The notes: generated by a model from the sequence alone, not told the origin. A DNA stretch of 64,000 nt from Platerodrilus igneus (GCA_036346225.1 JARFIW010001088.1:3257001-3321000); one strand, 5' to 3'. Shown: positions 47,348 to 58,985, numbered from the stretch's first letter. Program-made: numbers and translations.

Positions 47348-47885
47348 CTTTTGTAATAAATGTACCTTGTTTGGTATGAATTAATATTAGATTTTTCTTA
47401 GCTACCCAAATTTCTAGGAATTTTTCAGATAGCATCATCCCCACGGAGCTACACTCATTTTAATTTTCTTTGCTGGTAGCGATTTCTGACCGTTCTTATA
47501 AATGTTTTAGCCATGCGACACATTAAATTAGTTTAGAATTTTACGCGAAATCTGAATCTGTAGACAGATTTAAAATAGGACCACCCCTTACCGTTTTACA
47601 CATATATCCTCTGCGAAATAAATCTTTCTCCACATTTCCACCCGCGAGATAAATGTACCTTGTTTGGTATCAATTAATATTAGATTTTTCTCAGCTACCC
47701 GAATTTCTAGGATTTTTTTAGATAGCATCATCCCCCAGGGAGCTACCCTCATTTTAAGATTTTTTGCTGGCGATTTTTGGCCGTACGCATAAATTTTTTA
47801 ACCATGTTAAACATCAAATTAGTCTAGAATTTTACGCAGAATCAAAATATGCAAACAGATTTTAAATAGGATCGCTCCTTACAAA
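47348..47885. repeat. Two-copy direct repeat of about 240 bp
   Basis: 47348-47595 and 47650-47885 share TAAATGTACCTTGTTTGGTA, AATTTCTAGGA, ATAGCATCATCCCC and TTAGTTTAGAATTTTACGC-like text in the same order, with roughly 10-15 percent visible differences. They are separated by about 55 bases. No coding frame is shared. They lie between two LINE copies, next to the unidentified gene at 48620-49536. Confidence 0.85.
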
Positions 47886-48619
47886 GTTACACTTTAAAGC
47901 TCTCAAACCTCTAAATTTTTGCACATCTGTGACATATGCTTTAACCAACCACTCCTGAAAATCTAAAACCGTGGAAATTTTAGAAATGAACCCTTTATAA
48001 GCCAGAAGTGTTTAATATTTAAAACCATTTTCAAATAGTAATGTTTTGTTTTTAGAATAATGTAAAACATTTCAATGTAATGTCTTCTTAATATATAAAT
48101 GGGATCGCCCGATTACATGTGAAATCGGTATATAATTTTTTTCTAGTAGTCATTCTTGACTATGTTTTTAGGGAAATACAAATACTGTAGTTAAAGCACT
48201 AGCAATCACCGACACTTTCTATTAATTATTTTATTGATTACATGTTTTGAGAAATACAAGAAATATGTCTAATTTGTTTTGAATACATAACGAGGTCAGT
48301 TTTGTAAATTATTTGGAAGTGAAACTCGAATATTCCTACGAGACGATTGATTGTATTTACCACAATTAAAAATTGTCGTCGGCATTACTGCCCATTTTGA
48401 AAAAACTTCCATTCAACTTTTCATATTATTAACCACATATTTGGTGACGCTAAAAGGAATGCAGTTATCGGTTACACCACTTTAAACCTAAAAAAAAACC
48501 AAGATAGTTTAATACGCTTATTAATAATTTTTGCTGATGTTGGCGATACAAATATGTAAAACAAACTTTATCAAGAAATATAATGTTTTTAATAAGATAT
48601 ATACATGTATTGATAACAT

Positions 48620-49536
48620 CTATAAACCGCTGTGGTAACTAGAGTCTGGCGAATCTGGGATAGACAAATCTCTAAACATTTGCGCAAGCGATTGCACTAC
48701 AGTCGCATCTTTTAAGTATTGGATGGGGTAACATTTAATAATTTCCAACACTATTAAGTAACTTAAATTGCTGCAATCATTAGACAGAGAAATACTGGCA
48801 CGGCTCTTTACCTCTAATAACGTTTGAACCCTTTCATCGTTCGTCGTATTTCCACATATATTTTTTATATCACCTACAAATTTTTCGTAAAATTCCGGAA
48901 AGTTTTTACACCTCAACTCCTCCATTTTATAACAGATTAATTCCCGCAAATTTAATAGCTTGATGCACTCGTACGCAAATAGCACAATAACATTCCGATC
49001 ATTCGTAATTTCCATATTATATAAATTCTCTACTTCAAAATTGTTCAACAGCCATATACTTCTATTAAAGGCTGTGCTCAGCTGCATTTTTAAATCTTGA
49101 TCTAATTGTAGGTCAACAACGTCGTCTCCAGTAGTCAATTTGACTTGTGAATTTGAAATTCCACTTGAAAAGTACACAATTTCTTCCAATCGAAGTATAA
49201 GAATGTTATCGTAGAATCTGCACACATACCACTATAGCAAATAACTTGGATGACAGGTTGAAGACCACCATATAAATCAAAACCAACTTCTATTACATGA
49301 TGGTGAGAATTTGGTGGAAATTCGCCTAACCTATAGGTTGTCTTACCAACTAGTTGGATGATATTGAATTGTGGTACTCGCACATCACTTGTAACGTCAA
49401 CACAATAAAAATCCATCTTTAACTTGTAATTTTGATCAAACTCGACAATACTTTGACGACTAATGCATTGGAACATGGCTTCCTTGCCTTTTATGCCGAT
49501 GGTCAAGCGTGCGCAGTTCCTTATGTTAATTGGCAT
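48620..49536 (-). pseudogene. Unidentified gene of about 300 codons with one frameshift
   Basis: The minus strand from ATG 49536 reads open for about 100 codons, including CISRQSIVEFDQNYKLKM, NIIQLVGKTTYRLGEFPP and FDLYGGLQPVIQVICYSG. A frame change near 49225 leads to a second open frame of about 200 codons, to a taa at 48620, with ILILRLEEIVYFSSG, LYNMEITNDRNVIVLFAYE and the terminal SIPDSPDSSYHSGL. The N-terminal part looks beta-rich and the C-terminal part helical with hydrophobic heptads. It has no signal peptide, membrane segment or reverse-transcriptase motif. Codon openness on this strand far exceeds its surroundings, so it was a real gene until recently. I do not recognise the family; a host gene, an endogenous viral gene or cargo of a large transposon are all possible. 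If the frameshift is a sequencing error, it could be intact. Confidence 0.55.
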
Positions 49537-49837
49537 TATATGCTAGTCTTGGCTGGAAAAAGTGACGCTTATAATTGTTTTATAGTGGGGTTTACCTGTA
49601 TGTATTTAACCACCAACACCATTTTTAGAATATTTATAAAAATTACTCTTCGCAGTATTTTTAATATAACTCCGTAGTGTAAGATATCAATTATCATTGT
49701 GTTTTTCCTCAGGTTCTCAAAGCCTTCGAAATTTTTTTCAAATCGAATGACCCCTTACTTATTTACAGATCAAAGAATTTTCTTGGGGGATCGAAATCAA
49801 TCATCACGTCTTTTAAAATTAGTTCCAACAAATACCA

Positions 49838-51320
49838 GCATAGTGAACAGAATTGAATTATGGAAGGCGCTGCGTGAATACAGTGTAAGCAAGTGCATGA
49901 TAAAATCTATCAGAGCGATGTCCGAAGGCAGTAGGGCATGTGTACGTGTGAATGGTTACATGGGGCAATACTCTGAGATTGTGGGAGGTGTAAGACCGGG
50001 CTGTGTGATGTCACCATGGCTGTTCAATGTATTTATGGATAAATGTATCATGCAGGCTTGCGAAGGAATGGAAGGAGTGAAAATTGGTAAAACAAATATC
50101 AGTGTTCTGTTGTATGCGGATGATGCGTATTGTTGGACGAATCGTCACAAGATTTGCCTCGAATGCTTGACAGACCTTCAGAAGCGTGTGGAAATATACA
50201 ATTGAAAGTGAATATAAATAAGACGTTAGTAATGATTTTTGACAGAGATGACGGAATTGAGGACTTTGTATTTAGAATGGACAATGACACGATACAGAAA
50301 GTAAATGACTTCGTGTACCTCGGAAGAAAGTTTTTGAGTAATGGAAAGCTGTATTGTGAAATAGAAAGGAGGGCAAATGCTGGAAGAAAAGTGTCCGGTA
50401 GTATGTGGTCAGTGAACGGGAATGAAAGATTGAGTGTAAATGCAAAGTTGGCCATTTACAACAGTGGTTTGTGCCAACTGTTCTGTATGGAAGCAAAATT
50501 TGGGTCTGGCAGAAGAAGCATGTTAGTCGTATAAATACTTCAGGAATGAGGTTTCTAAGAAGTGTGTGCGGAAAAACGTTGAGAGACAAAGTGCCAAGCG
50601 AATGGATCAGAAAAGGGTGTGGCGTGCAAGTGACCCTTGAGGAGTTAAGCGAGCAAAGTACGCTTAGATGGTTTGGACATATGAAAAGCATGAACGCGAA
50701 TATATTTACCAAACGTATGTATGCAAGTAAGATGACTGGTAGAGCCGTTCATTTATTTATATTTCTAATGCTCCACCCGAAGGTATTACATTGGCCAGGA
50801 GGCGAGTTTTTTGTTGCCTGGAAATTTAGAATTTTGCCGAACCCTTGCCGTTCCAGACAAGGTAGGGATCTTTAACGTGCGTGACAACACTCACACACGA
50901 GACCTCCATTTAACCTCTCATCCGAACGAGGGCGTAATTTTTGTGAAAAATGCTCACCTGCTATTTTTCAAGCAGTTGGCCGTGTCGGGATTCGAACCCA
51001 GGACCTTGGGATCCGTAGTCTTACGCTTACTACATTGATCCACGGCGACGCCTGACTGGTAGAGCCGCAAGGGGCAGAACGCGATGGTTGGATGTAGTAG
51101 AGGAGGTTCTGAAAGAACGACAGGTGAGAAGTATGTGGAATAAAAGAGCGTGCCAAAAGTAATGTGTAGAAACCAATAGATGTGGAGAAAGATTGTGAAT
51201 GTTGCTGGGTATGAAAGTAATGTAGTAGTCTAGAGTAATACTGTGCATATCCTCCCACAAAGAGGTGCTAGGTTTGGTTACCCCGAAGGAAATACCGTGA
51301 AGGGTGATTGATTGATTGAG
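49838..51320 (+). pseudogene. APE-type LINE, right copy: second half of reverse transcriptase and 3' end
   Basis: It begins with VNRIELWKALREYSVSKCM and continues GSRACVRVNGYMGQYSEI, GGVRPGCVMSPWLFNVFMDK and the catalytic ISVLLYADDA (50101-50130). Frame-shifted pieces follow: LKVNINKTLVMIFDRDDG, NDFVYLGRKFLSNGKLYCEI, ERLSVNAKLAIYNSG, KIWVWQKKHVSRIN, RFLRSVCGKTLRDKV and TLRWFGHM. After a SINE (50748-51052), RWLDVVEEVLKERQVRSMW resumes. The 3' UTR ends in a short GATT/TGAT run near 51318. About 110 bases at its 5' end (49850-49967) repeat the last 110 bases of the left copy, so these are two separate insertions or a duplication, not one simply split element. Confidence 0.85.
50748..51052 (-). 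mobile_element. tRNA-derived SINE, copy 4 (head type I)
   Basis: It is flanked by the perfect 15-base duplication TGACTGGTAGAGCCG (50733-50747 and 51053-51067), inside the LINE 3' coding end. On the minus strand the B-box GGGTTCGAATCC is intact while the A-box position reads TGGATCAATGTAG. The body matches copies 1-3, including AACGTGCGTGACAACACTCA on the plus strand. Insertion here postdates the LINE. Confidence 0.93.
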
Positions 51321-52798
51321 GTGTTTTCTCCAAAATAAACAGCAATAAACTAATTTGTGAAATACCACAGTAGAGAATCTATTAATTGCAACTAGAATTG
51401 ATTTAACATTTCTAAAGCATTGCAACAAATTAAACACATAAGAAAACTTTTTAGTCTTTTATCCAATAGGTAGAAATTGTTTTATCGATTTTCAGGTTAA
51501 AGAAAAATGTATACCTTGTATAAATATGTTTCGTGTATGCTTTACGATCTACGTCATATCGAATATCCGGTTTGTAAGTATCGCACATGTGAAAATAAAA
51601 AGTTTACAAAGTACCGCTAAAACCTATAAAATATTCTAATAGCAGCATATACATTTAATAACTTAAGGTTTTCTTTTTGTTGATTTTACACCTTTGTAGT
51701 GTTTGTTATTACCTTATGAATCATAGACTTTAATAACTGAAATTACTAAGCCCCCACATCTTCCAACAATTTTTATCCAATTAGAGCATTATTGCTTACG
51801 TGGGTGCAATTATTGTTTCATGTAAAATAAGATTTACGATGCAATTGGAAAAACTTTATAAAGTGAGAACACAGCAAGGTTCGTATTAATGATGGTTTTC
51901 TACTTAAATTGAATAAACAAATGCACTTGTCGAAAGACGGACATGTAAAAATAGTACGATTAGTAATATTATAGTGGTTGTAAACAAGGTATGATTATAG
52001 TCATTACGGCGTTTAATGTTAAGTACAAGAACGTGTTAGGTTGTCAAGAAAAGTAGTTCTGTATGTGATTTTACTTGGTAAAATAGGCGATGTGAAGTGC
52101 TCTCAGTAACATTGGAAAGTGTTATTTTATTTAAATAAATATTACTTAGGAATTTATTTAAAAGCGTTGACGTATCTTCAATGACCGAAGGACTACTGGT
52201 TGGTTACCTTATTTCACACAAGGTTGTAACTAAATTGTGCGTTATAAAATATTTACACATTTTTTGAGATGTAGAATCAAATCTTTGATTTATACAGCGT
52301 TAAAGTACTTTTAGAAATTTGATGAATTTTGAAAACGATTATAACTTTTAAAAACATGCTTGTAGAAATGTATTAAAAGGAGTAAAATAACGTTTTCTGA
52401 GCTAATAAGACATATTTCAGAAAATCTATTTAGAGTATTAGAACTAAAGGCATTTTCGAAAATAAATCAATATACAGGGTGTTGTAATTAATAGGTTAGC
52501 TGCTTGTAATCTGTAATGTGTTTTCCTAACATTATATTCTTAAAGAGTTATTTTATATACAGGATTATTCAATTTGAACGCTTACCATTGGGATCTTAGA
52601 AACGGTAAGAGATAGAGTGTTGGTTAAATTGGGGCAAAGTTGAAGATTGTGATGCTTGTTAATATTTACAGAAGAAATTGATCGTAACTGCGTTTGTTTT
52701 TTTAATTATCGTAAAAGTTTTGAAAAATGCATTTTTTGTTTTTTGGCAATAACTTTGTTTTCATGAATTTTTGAAATCTGTAAAACTTTTTTAAAGTA
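51321..52798. other. Stretch without a recognised gene
   Basis: AT-rich. ATATACAGGGTGTTGTAATT near 52470 resembles the outer end of small insect DNA transposons, but I found no matching partner. Confidence 0.35.
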
Positions 52799-53209
52799 GT
52801 TTTTTATGCTAAAAACGATGATGAGACTGAAATCGTCATAAAGCATTTCGACTTTTTAGAACCATCATCAGTTTATTTTTTCTTATGGACGCCATATTAA
52901 ATTGTTTTACATTTAAATAGACTGTTTTTTAACGATTTCAACAATGTATCGCATGTTATACTTTCATCTGTAAAAACATCAATTATTGACAAAAAAGAGT
53001 TTGGCTTGAAAAACAACTGAAACAAACTAGTAGCTTTTGGCGTTGACTTTTCATAATAAGTTTGTCTAGTTGCATTGTGATTAATATCTATTTCAATCAA
53101 TTTAAATGGCGTTTTCATATTTTGAAAACGTGATATTTTGAAAATATTTTACCAAGCACATAATAATGCGGTTATTGCAAGTCGTAATTATTTGGAAACG
53201 TACGAAGTC

Positions 53210-54146
53210 GTAGAAGGGACATAATCGCTCTACTTATTTTATTTAAATTTCGACTTTGAACTCAAAATTTATTAAATTTCGACTTAGATGTCTAACTTTA
53301 GTTAAATTTCGACTTCGATCTCGAAATTTACTTAAATTTCGACTTCTATCTCGAAATTTTGCTGGATTTTTAACTTACAGTCAAAAGTTTATTCTTTTTG
53401 GTATTACGAGATCGAAGTTGAAATTTAACTAAATCTCGACATCGAAGTCAAAATTTAACTAAATTTCAAGATGGAAGTCGAAATTTAACTAAATTTCGAG
53501 ATCGAAGTCGGAATTTAATAAATTTTGAGATCGAAGTCGAAATTTAACTAAATTTCGACATCGAAGTCGAGATTTAATAAATTTCAAGATCGAAGTCGAA
53601 ATTTAACTAAATTTCAACATCGAAGTCGAGATTTAATAAATTTCGAGATCGAAGTCGAAATTTAACTAAATCTTGACATCGAAGTCGAAATTTATCTAAA
53701 TTTCGACACCGAAGTCGAAACTTAATAAATTTCAAGATCGAAGTCGAAATTTAACAAAATTTCGACATCGAAGCCGAACTTTAACTAAATTTTGACATCG
53801 AAGTCGAGATTTAATAAATTTCAAGATCGAAGTCGAAATTTAACTAAATTTCAACATCGAAGTCGAGATTTAATAAATTTCGAGATCGAAGTCGAAATTT
53901 AACTAAATCTTGACATCGAAGTCGAAATTTATCTAAATTTCGACACCGAAGTCGAAACTTAATAAATTTCAAGATCGAAGTCGAAATTTAACAAAATTTC
54001 GACATCGAAGCCGAACTTTAACTAAATTTTGACATCAAAGTCGAAGTTTAATAAATTTCGAGATCGAAGTCGAAATTTATCTAAGTTTCAACATCGAAGT
54101 CAAAATTTAATTAAAATAAGTAGTGCGATTTTTGTGGCCCTTCTAC
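53210..54146. mobile_element. Foldback-like element made of a ~30-bp minisatellite, nested in the transposase
   Basis: The outer ends are inverted: the left GTAGAAGGG.CA..ATCGC followed by CTACTTATTTTA is matched by the reverse complement of 54100-54146. Everything between is a tandem array. The transposase reading stops at the left border and resumes just past the right border, so the array arrived as one insertion. No coding frame occurs inside. It could be a foldback transposon or a non-autonomous element with a satellite core. Confidence 0.65.
53243..54112. repeat. ~30-bp minisatellite with an internal orientation switch
   Basis: The monomer is about 29-31 bases, of the type GATCGAAGTCGAAATTTAAC plus TAAATTTCGA. 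From about 53243 to 53390 the monomers read in the opposite orientation (AAATTTCGACTTCGATCTCG); from about 53400 they read forward to the end. A 237-base block (53561-53797, about eight monomers) is repeated without visible change at 53798-54034, forming a higher-order unit. Confidence 0.95.
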
Positions 54147-55565
54147 GTCTCCGTAGAAAAGCATACCGAACGCCGACAACCTCATAGAACAGACTTTTTT
54201 AAGGTTAGACGGAAATCTTGTTAAATACTGTTCTTTTGAAAAGACATGCCAACAATATGGCCGAAGATTAGCAGCCGAAGATGTACAAAATATCTTACAG
54301 TAGGTATAACGTTATTAAATTATTCAATATGAAAATTATTACATTATCTTCAGATGAATGACAATCCTACGACACCACCCAATAGCATAGCCCATAATTT
54401 AAATTTGCCTCAAACAACAGTGTGGCTACTTTACATAATAATAAATATAAGCCCTACAAGATTCATGTATCTCAAACACTTCATGCAGGTGATAATATTC
54501 GTCGTTTAATTTTCTGTAATTGGTTAATTGCACAAACTACAAACGATGCACAATTTTTAAATAAAATCATTTGGTCTGATAAATGTCAATGTACCAATGT
54601 CGGAATGTACAATCGAAAGAATGAGCATTACTGGGACATCGTAAATCCTCTCGTTTTAGAGAAGTCAGAAATCGAACATGCTTTCACTTGAACGTTAGGG
54701 CTGGAATCTTAGGTGATTGCATTTTGGGTACATTTATTTATAATAAAACATTAAATTGAGAACGTTATTTACAGTTTATGAACACTCATTTTATAGATTA
54801 TTTGGAACACATGCCTTTAACACAAAGAAGAATGCTGGGGTTGCACCTCCACACAACACAAATTTAGTGCGCGAATTTTTAAATCAACTTTTTCCACAAC
54901 AATAGATAGGTAACCGGGAAGTAGTAGCAAAACCCACAAGATTCCCAGATCTGTCTTGTTTAGACTTTTTCTTATGGGACTACCTTAAAAACGGAAAGCC
55001 ATATCATTGAAGAACTAAAGCGTCAGACTGTTAACGTATTTGCATCCATAAGCAGACATGATATACAAAGATCAGTAAACAAAGTTGGTTTTAGAGCCAA
55101 CCTTTTTGTACAAGAAAATGACTTTCAATTTGAACATCTGCTGTAATAATTTTTTTGTAATTTTGCTTTCAGTGTTTTAAAGTTGTTTTTATTGATGTAT
55201 TTGTTAATATTACATATGTTTTCATTTTAATTTGCTTAACCTACAATAGATTACACGTTTTGACAATATTGAATGTTATTACAGATAAAAGTAGATCATG
55301 TGATACATTGTTAAAATCGTCAAAAAACAGTCTATATAAATGTAAAACAATTTAATATAGCATCCATAAGAAAACATAAACTCGATGATGGTTCTAAAAA
55401 GTCGAAATGCATTATGACGATTTCAGTCTCATCATCGTTTTCAGCATAAAAAAGTTTGCCAAGAGTGAGTTGAGCTCGCACTATTAGGGTTCCGTACCAA
55501 TACTACAGTGAGCAATCAATAAACCAAATTAAGCTGTTTTTATTTTTATGTATCATCATCATCAT

Positions 55566-56270
55566 TAGGTCTTCAGTCGTGAAACTGGTTAGACACGTAA
55601 CATCATTGTTTCCTATTCTAAGCTAACCTACACATTTCCCTGAAATTTGTTCAGTCTGCATCTATCACTATCTGATCTAGGTCTACATCTACCTCCTTTT
55701 TACTATCTCTGCTTGCAATATATCCCATACTATTCCCCAAAAATGCCTTAGAACGTATTCTGCCCTTCTATTTCGGCTATTCCTTTTCCACAAATATCCT
55801 TGTTTCCCTACTATTTGCATAACCTATTTGTTATTAACGTTGTCTGTCCATGCTATCATCCTCATACATCTGAGGCACAGCATTCCAAAAGGGTGCTACC
55901 GTTTTTCTGTCTGCTTTTCCTACTGCCCGTATTTCAAAGGCATACTATGCTGTGCTCCACACATATGCGTTTAACAATTTTCTTCTTGTTTGTATGTTTG
56001 TTGTCTTTCATGATAGACGCTGTTCTTTCTTGTTAGATGCAGTTCGGCCCCCTTCTACTGTTTTACAATTATATACCCTATTTCTCCGACATTCATTGGT
56101 TGTGAAGGGAGATAAGCAGCCTGTGGCTGCCAAGTTCTCCCAGCACTTGAACATTTACTTATTCAATATTTATTCGAATATATCTTTTCGCACAGTCAAC
56201 ATTAGTTGCAGATATTTCACACTAACACCTGTCGTTGTTTATTATAATCATCAGATTTATCTGCGCTTAT
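55566..56270 (-). mobile_element. Non-autonomous RTE derivative, minus copy
   Basis: The reverse complement matches 7450-8366 and 11812-12366: AACAACGACAGGTGTTAG-like start, GCCACAGGCTGCTTAT, GACAACAAACATAC, GCATTTTTGGGGAATAGTAT, and the end ACGACTGAAGACCTAATGAT with a (TGA)n tail. It encodes only a broken RT C-terminus. The plus open frames here are antisense shadows. Confidence 0.62.
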
Positions 56271-56282
56271 TTCTTCGTCATT

Positions 56283-56490
56283 AGGTTTTCCGTTTCAAAA
56301 CTGGTTGGACATGTACCTGCACTTATTTATATTCTGAGCTAGGCCGCCTGTGACTGACAAGATCCCCCAACACTTAAATATTTGTCAAATTAATAGTTTT
56401 CCAGTAAATCCTTTCACACAATTAACATTATTCGAAAATATTACCCAACCGATACTTGTAGTTGCTTATAATAATCATCATGTTTAAATA
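56283..56490 (-). mobile_element. Short RTE derivative, minus copy
   Basis: The reverse complement has AAGCAACTACAAGTATCGGTT, then GGATCTTGTCAGTCACAGGC, and jumps directly to the 3' end (AACCAGTTTTGAAACGG, CCTAATGACGA). The coding middle present in the larger copies is deleted. Confidence 0.5.
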
Positions 56491-56504
56491 CAGTTACTTT
56501 TTTC

Positions 56505-58985
56505 GTCATTAATTTTTCCGTATTGGGACTGGTTGGATGCATACCTCTATTGATTTCTATTCTGAACAAGCCTACGCATTTCCCTGAAATTCCTACAGCC
56601 TACATTTTTCACTATCTGTGTGCAGTAGACTATCCTAGGTCTACCTCTACTTTTCTTTTTCCTATCTCTGCTTCTAATATATTCCGCACTATTCCCTCAT
56701 GCCGTACTGTGTTGCCTATCATCTTATATCTCCTATATTTTACCGTTTTCCACATATTTCTTTCTTCCCCTACCATTTTTAGTACCTCTTCGTTCTTAAC
56801 TTTGTCTGTCCACGATATCTTCAGCATACGTCTGTAGCACCACATTTCAAAGGCTTCTTTCTACCTTTTTCTTGTCCGCTTCTCCTACTGTCCAGGCTTC
56901 ATATCCGTACAGTGCTGACCTCCACGCATATGTTTTAAGCAATCTTTTGCTTTGTTTCTATGTTTGTTGTCTTTGAACACAGTAGTTGCTTTTTCTTGTT
57001 AAATGTAGCACGACCTTGTGCTAATCTTTGTTTTATATCTTTTGCGCTATTCGCATTTTCCGCTATTTGGCTTCCTAGGTAGCAGAAATCCTTAACCTCT
57101 TGTAAGTTCGTATTAAATATTTGAATTCTTGATTTTCATTTATTTTCCCATTATTTGCATACGTGTACTTTAGTTTTAGTTTTGTTAATTTTTATACCGT
57201 ATCTCTGTTAAAACCGTTTGCATTTCGTTAAGAGCAGCTTCTAACTCTTCATTGCTAGATGCTAATACCGCTATATCATCTGCAAATCTAAGCATATCAA
57301 ATTTTTGTCCCTGCATAGTAATTCCAAATGTCTTCATGCATTTGATAGTATTCATTGCCTCTTTAATGTACAAGTTAAAATTAATAGGGATAGGGCACGT
57401 TCCTGTCTCAACCCTTTCCTAATGTTTACTTCTCTACATTCCTGCTCTAATTCTATTACTGTTGTTTGCTCTTTGTATAAGCTATGTACTATTCGTCTAT
57501 CCCTATAACTCATTCCAATTTTTTTGAGTATTTCGAACATTTTTTTCTATTTTACATCGTCGAATGCTTTTTCCAGATCTACAAACCCTATATACACGCT
57601 TTCTCCTTTTTCTATTGTTTTCTCCATTATCACTCTCAGAGCTAAAATAGCCTTCCGTGTTCCCCTGTTTCGCCTACACCCAAATTCGTCTTCTCCTAGT
57701 ATTTCTTCAGCACGTTTTTTCATTCGTTTTTGTACAATTCTAGTTAATATTTTTGACACGTGTGCTGTCAAACTTATTGTTCGAAAATTTTCACATATAT
57801 CCGCGCCTTTCTTTTTTGGTATAGTTACTATGATGTTACGGTTGAAATCTTTAGGTATCTCGCCTGTCTCATACATATAGCTTACAAGTTGGAAGAGACG
57901 TTCTGTCACTGCTTGTCCAGTAGCTTTTAGAGTTTCTGCTTGCACGTTATCTGTACCCGGCGCCTTACTATTTTTCAGTCCCCTTAATGCTAATTCAAAC
58001 TCATCTCTAAGTATAGAATATCCCAGGTCATCATTTTTAATGTCCGATTCCTGTTCTAATGCTGTTAGTTCTTTCCTCGCATGTAAATTCCCTATATATT
58101 CTTACCATCTACCAACTTCTCCTACATTTTCTATCATGACGTTTATTCCCGCGTCCTTTATATTTTTGCTATGCGGTTTTATATTCCTAAAATTAATTTT
58201 AATTAGTTTGTATGCTTCATCTGTCTTTCTTATTTCCGTCTTAGTTTGTTCCTCTTTGCACTTTTCAACAATCCATTGTTCTTTACCTTTCTTGCGTTTG
58301 CGAATAATTTCCCATTTTATAGCTCTGCTTTGTCTGATTTATTTTTGTATTTTCGTCTTCTATTAAATTCAGGATATCCTTTGTTATCCATGGTTGCTTA
58401 TTTTCTTTTTGTGTATACCCCAGAATATCTCTTGCCGCCATGTCCAGGCTGGATTTAATGTTATTGCATTCTGCTTCTACTTCTTTAGTATCAGATGTTT
58501 TCCCGATATGTCAGCAATTCATTTGACTTTTTTTCGAATTTTTCTTGAATATCTTTATCTTTTAGTTTCTTTAAGTCAAAGTGCCTTTTTCCGTTTCTTT
58601 TTTTTCAAATTTTTAAATTTAAGTGCGGCCTTCATAATTACGATGTTGTGGTCAGTGTCTATATTTGCTTCTGGATAGCTTCTACAGTCGTTTACTTGAT
58701 TCCTAAACCGTTGTCTAACAAGAATGTAATCTATTTGATATCTTCCTATATCTCCTGGCATCTTCCAAGTATATCGTCTTCTAGCATGATGTTGAAATAA
58801 TGTGTTTGTGATGATTAAATTGTTCTTGTTGCAAAATTCTACCAGCTTATTTCCCCTATCGTTTCCCGTGCCTAAACCAAATAAACCTACTACTGCTTCT
58901 TCCCTACCCTCACCTACCACTGCATTAAAAAATTAAAATCCCCCGTAATGATTAAATTTTCATGTCCTTTTACGTATCTTAATGT
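56505..58985 (-). pseudogene. RTE-clade LINE, 5'-truncated, minus strand
   Basis: From high to low coordinates: the end of the endonuclease (NLIITGDFN near 58950, then NDRGNKLVEFCNKNNL, RRRYTWKMPG and YQIDYILVRQRF); a lysine-rich linker with stops; the reverse transcriptase frame 57945-57547 with IPKDFNRNIIVTIPKKKGAD, ENFRTISL and FVDLEKAFDDV (catalytic Asp present); ELEQECREVNIRKGLRQE in place of GVRQGCPLS; MLRFADDIAVLASS (57300-57260); and the C-terminal WCYRRMLKISWTDKV (56840). The 3' end near 56505 repeats the RTE terminus. It is 5'-truncated inside the endonuclease and carries several frameshifts. It is the same clade as the copy at 22856-26683 but clearly diverged. Confidence 0.85.

Larger units (their letters stand above)
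53153..55150 (+). pseudogene. Mariner-related DDE transposase, degenerate and interrupted
   Basis: The N-terminal helix-turn-helix is seen as NNAVIASRNYLETYE before the nested insertion and ERRQPHRTDFF just after it (54160). SIAHNLNLPQTTVW follows at 54385, then the open frame 54422-54691 with YKPYKIHVSQTLHAGDN, FLNKIIWSDKCQ (first catalytic Asp) and MYNRKNEHYWDIVNP. Broken frames continue with AGILGDCILGTFIYN, GVAPPHNTNLVREFLNQLFP and LSCLDFFLWDYLKN (third Asp region), then EELKRQTVNVF and the C-terminus near 55146. In the DGAPPH box the second catalytic Asp is lost (GVAPPH). The order matches the insect mariner/Tc1-like family carrying a DUF4817-type N-terminus. Confidence 0.85.
52799..55457 (+). 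mobile_element. Mariner-related DNA transposon with ~197-bp terminal inverted repeats
   Basis: 52799-52995 is the reverse complement of 55261-55457 with about 85-90 percent agreement by eye. Both contain GATGATGAGACTGAAATCGT, the CATTTCGACTTTTTAGAACC stretch and TTAAATTGTTTTACATTTA. Between them lies a degenerate transposase split by a nested element (53210-54146). The inverted repeats are much longer than the ~30 bp usual in mariner, though long-repeat relatives exist. I could not fix the TA target duplication. Confidence 0.8.

Noticed and set aside
53243..54112. CRISPR-like array of ~30-bp repeats
   Set aside because: There are no unique spacers. The monomers are contiguous and variant, and the context is an insect transposon.
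55800..56284. Plus-strand open frames over the RTE derivative
   Set aside because: They are the reverse of RTE coding sequence; the minus strand carries the family motifs and the 3' tail.
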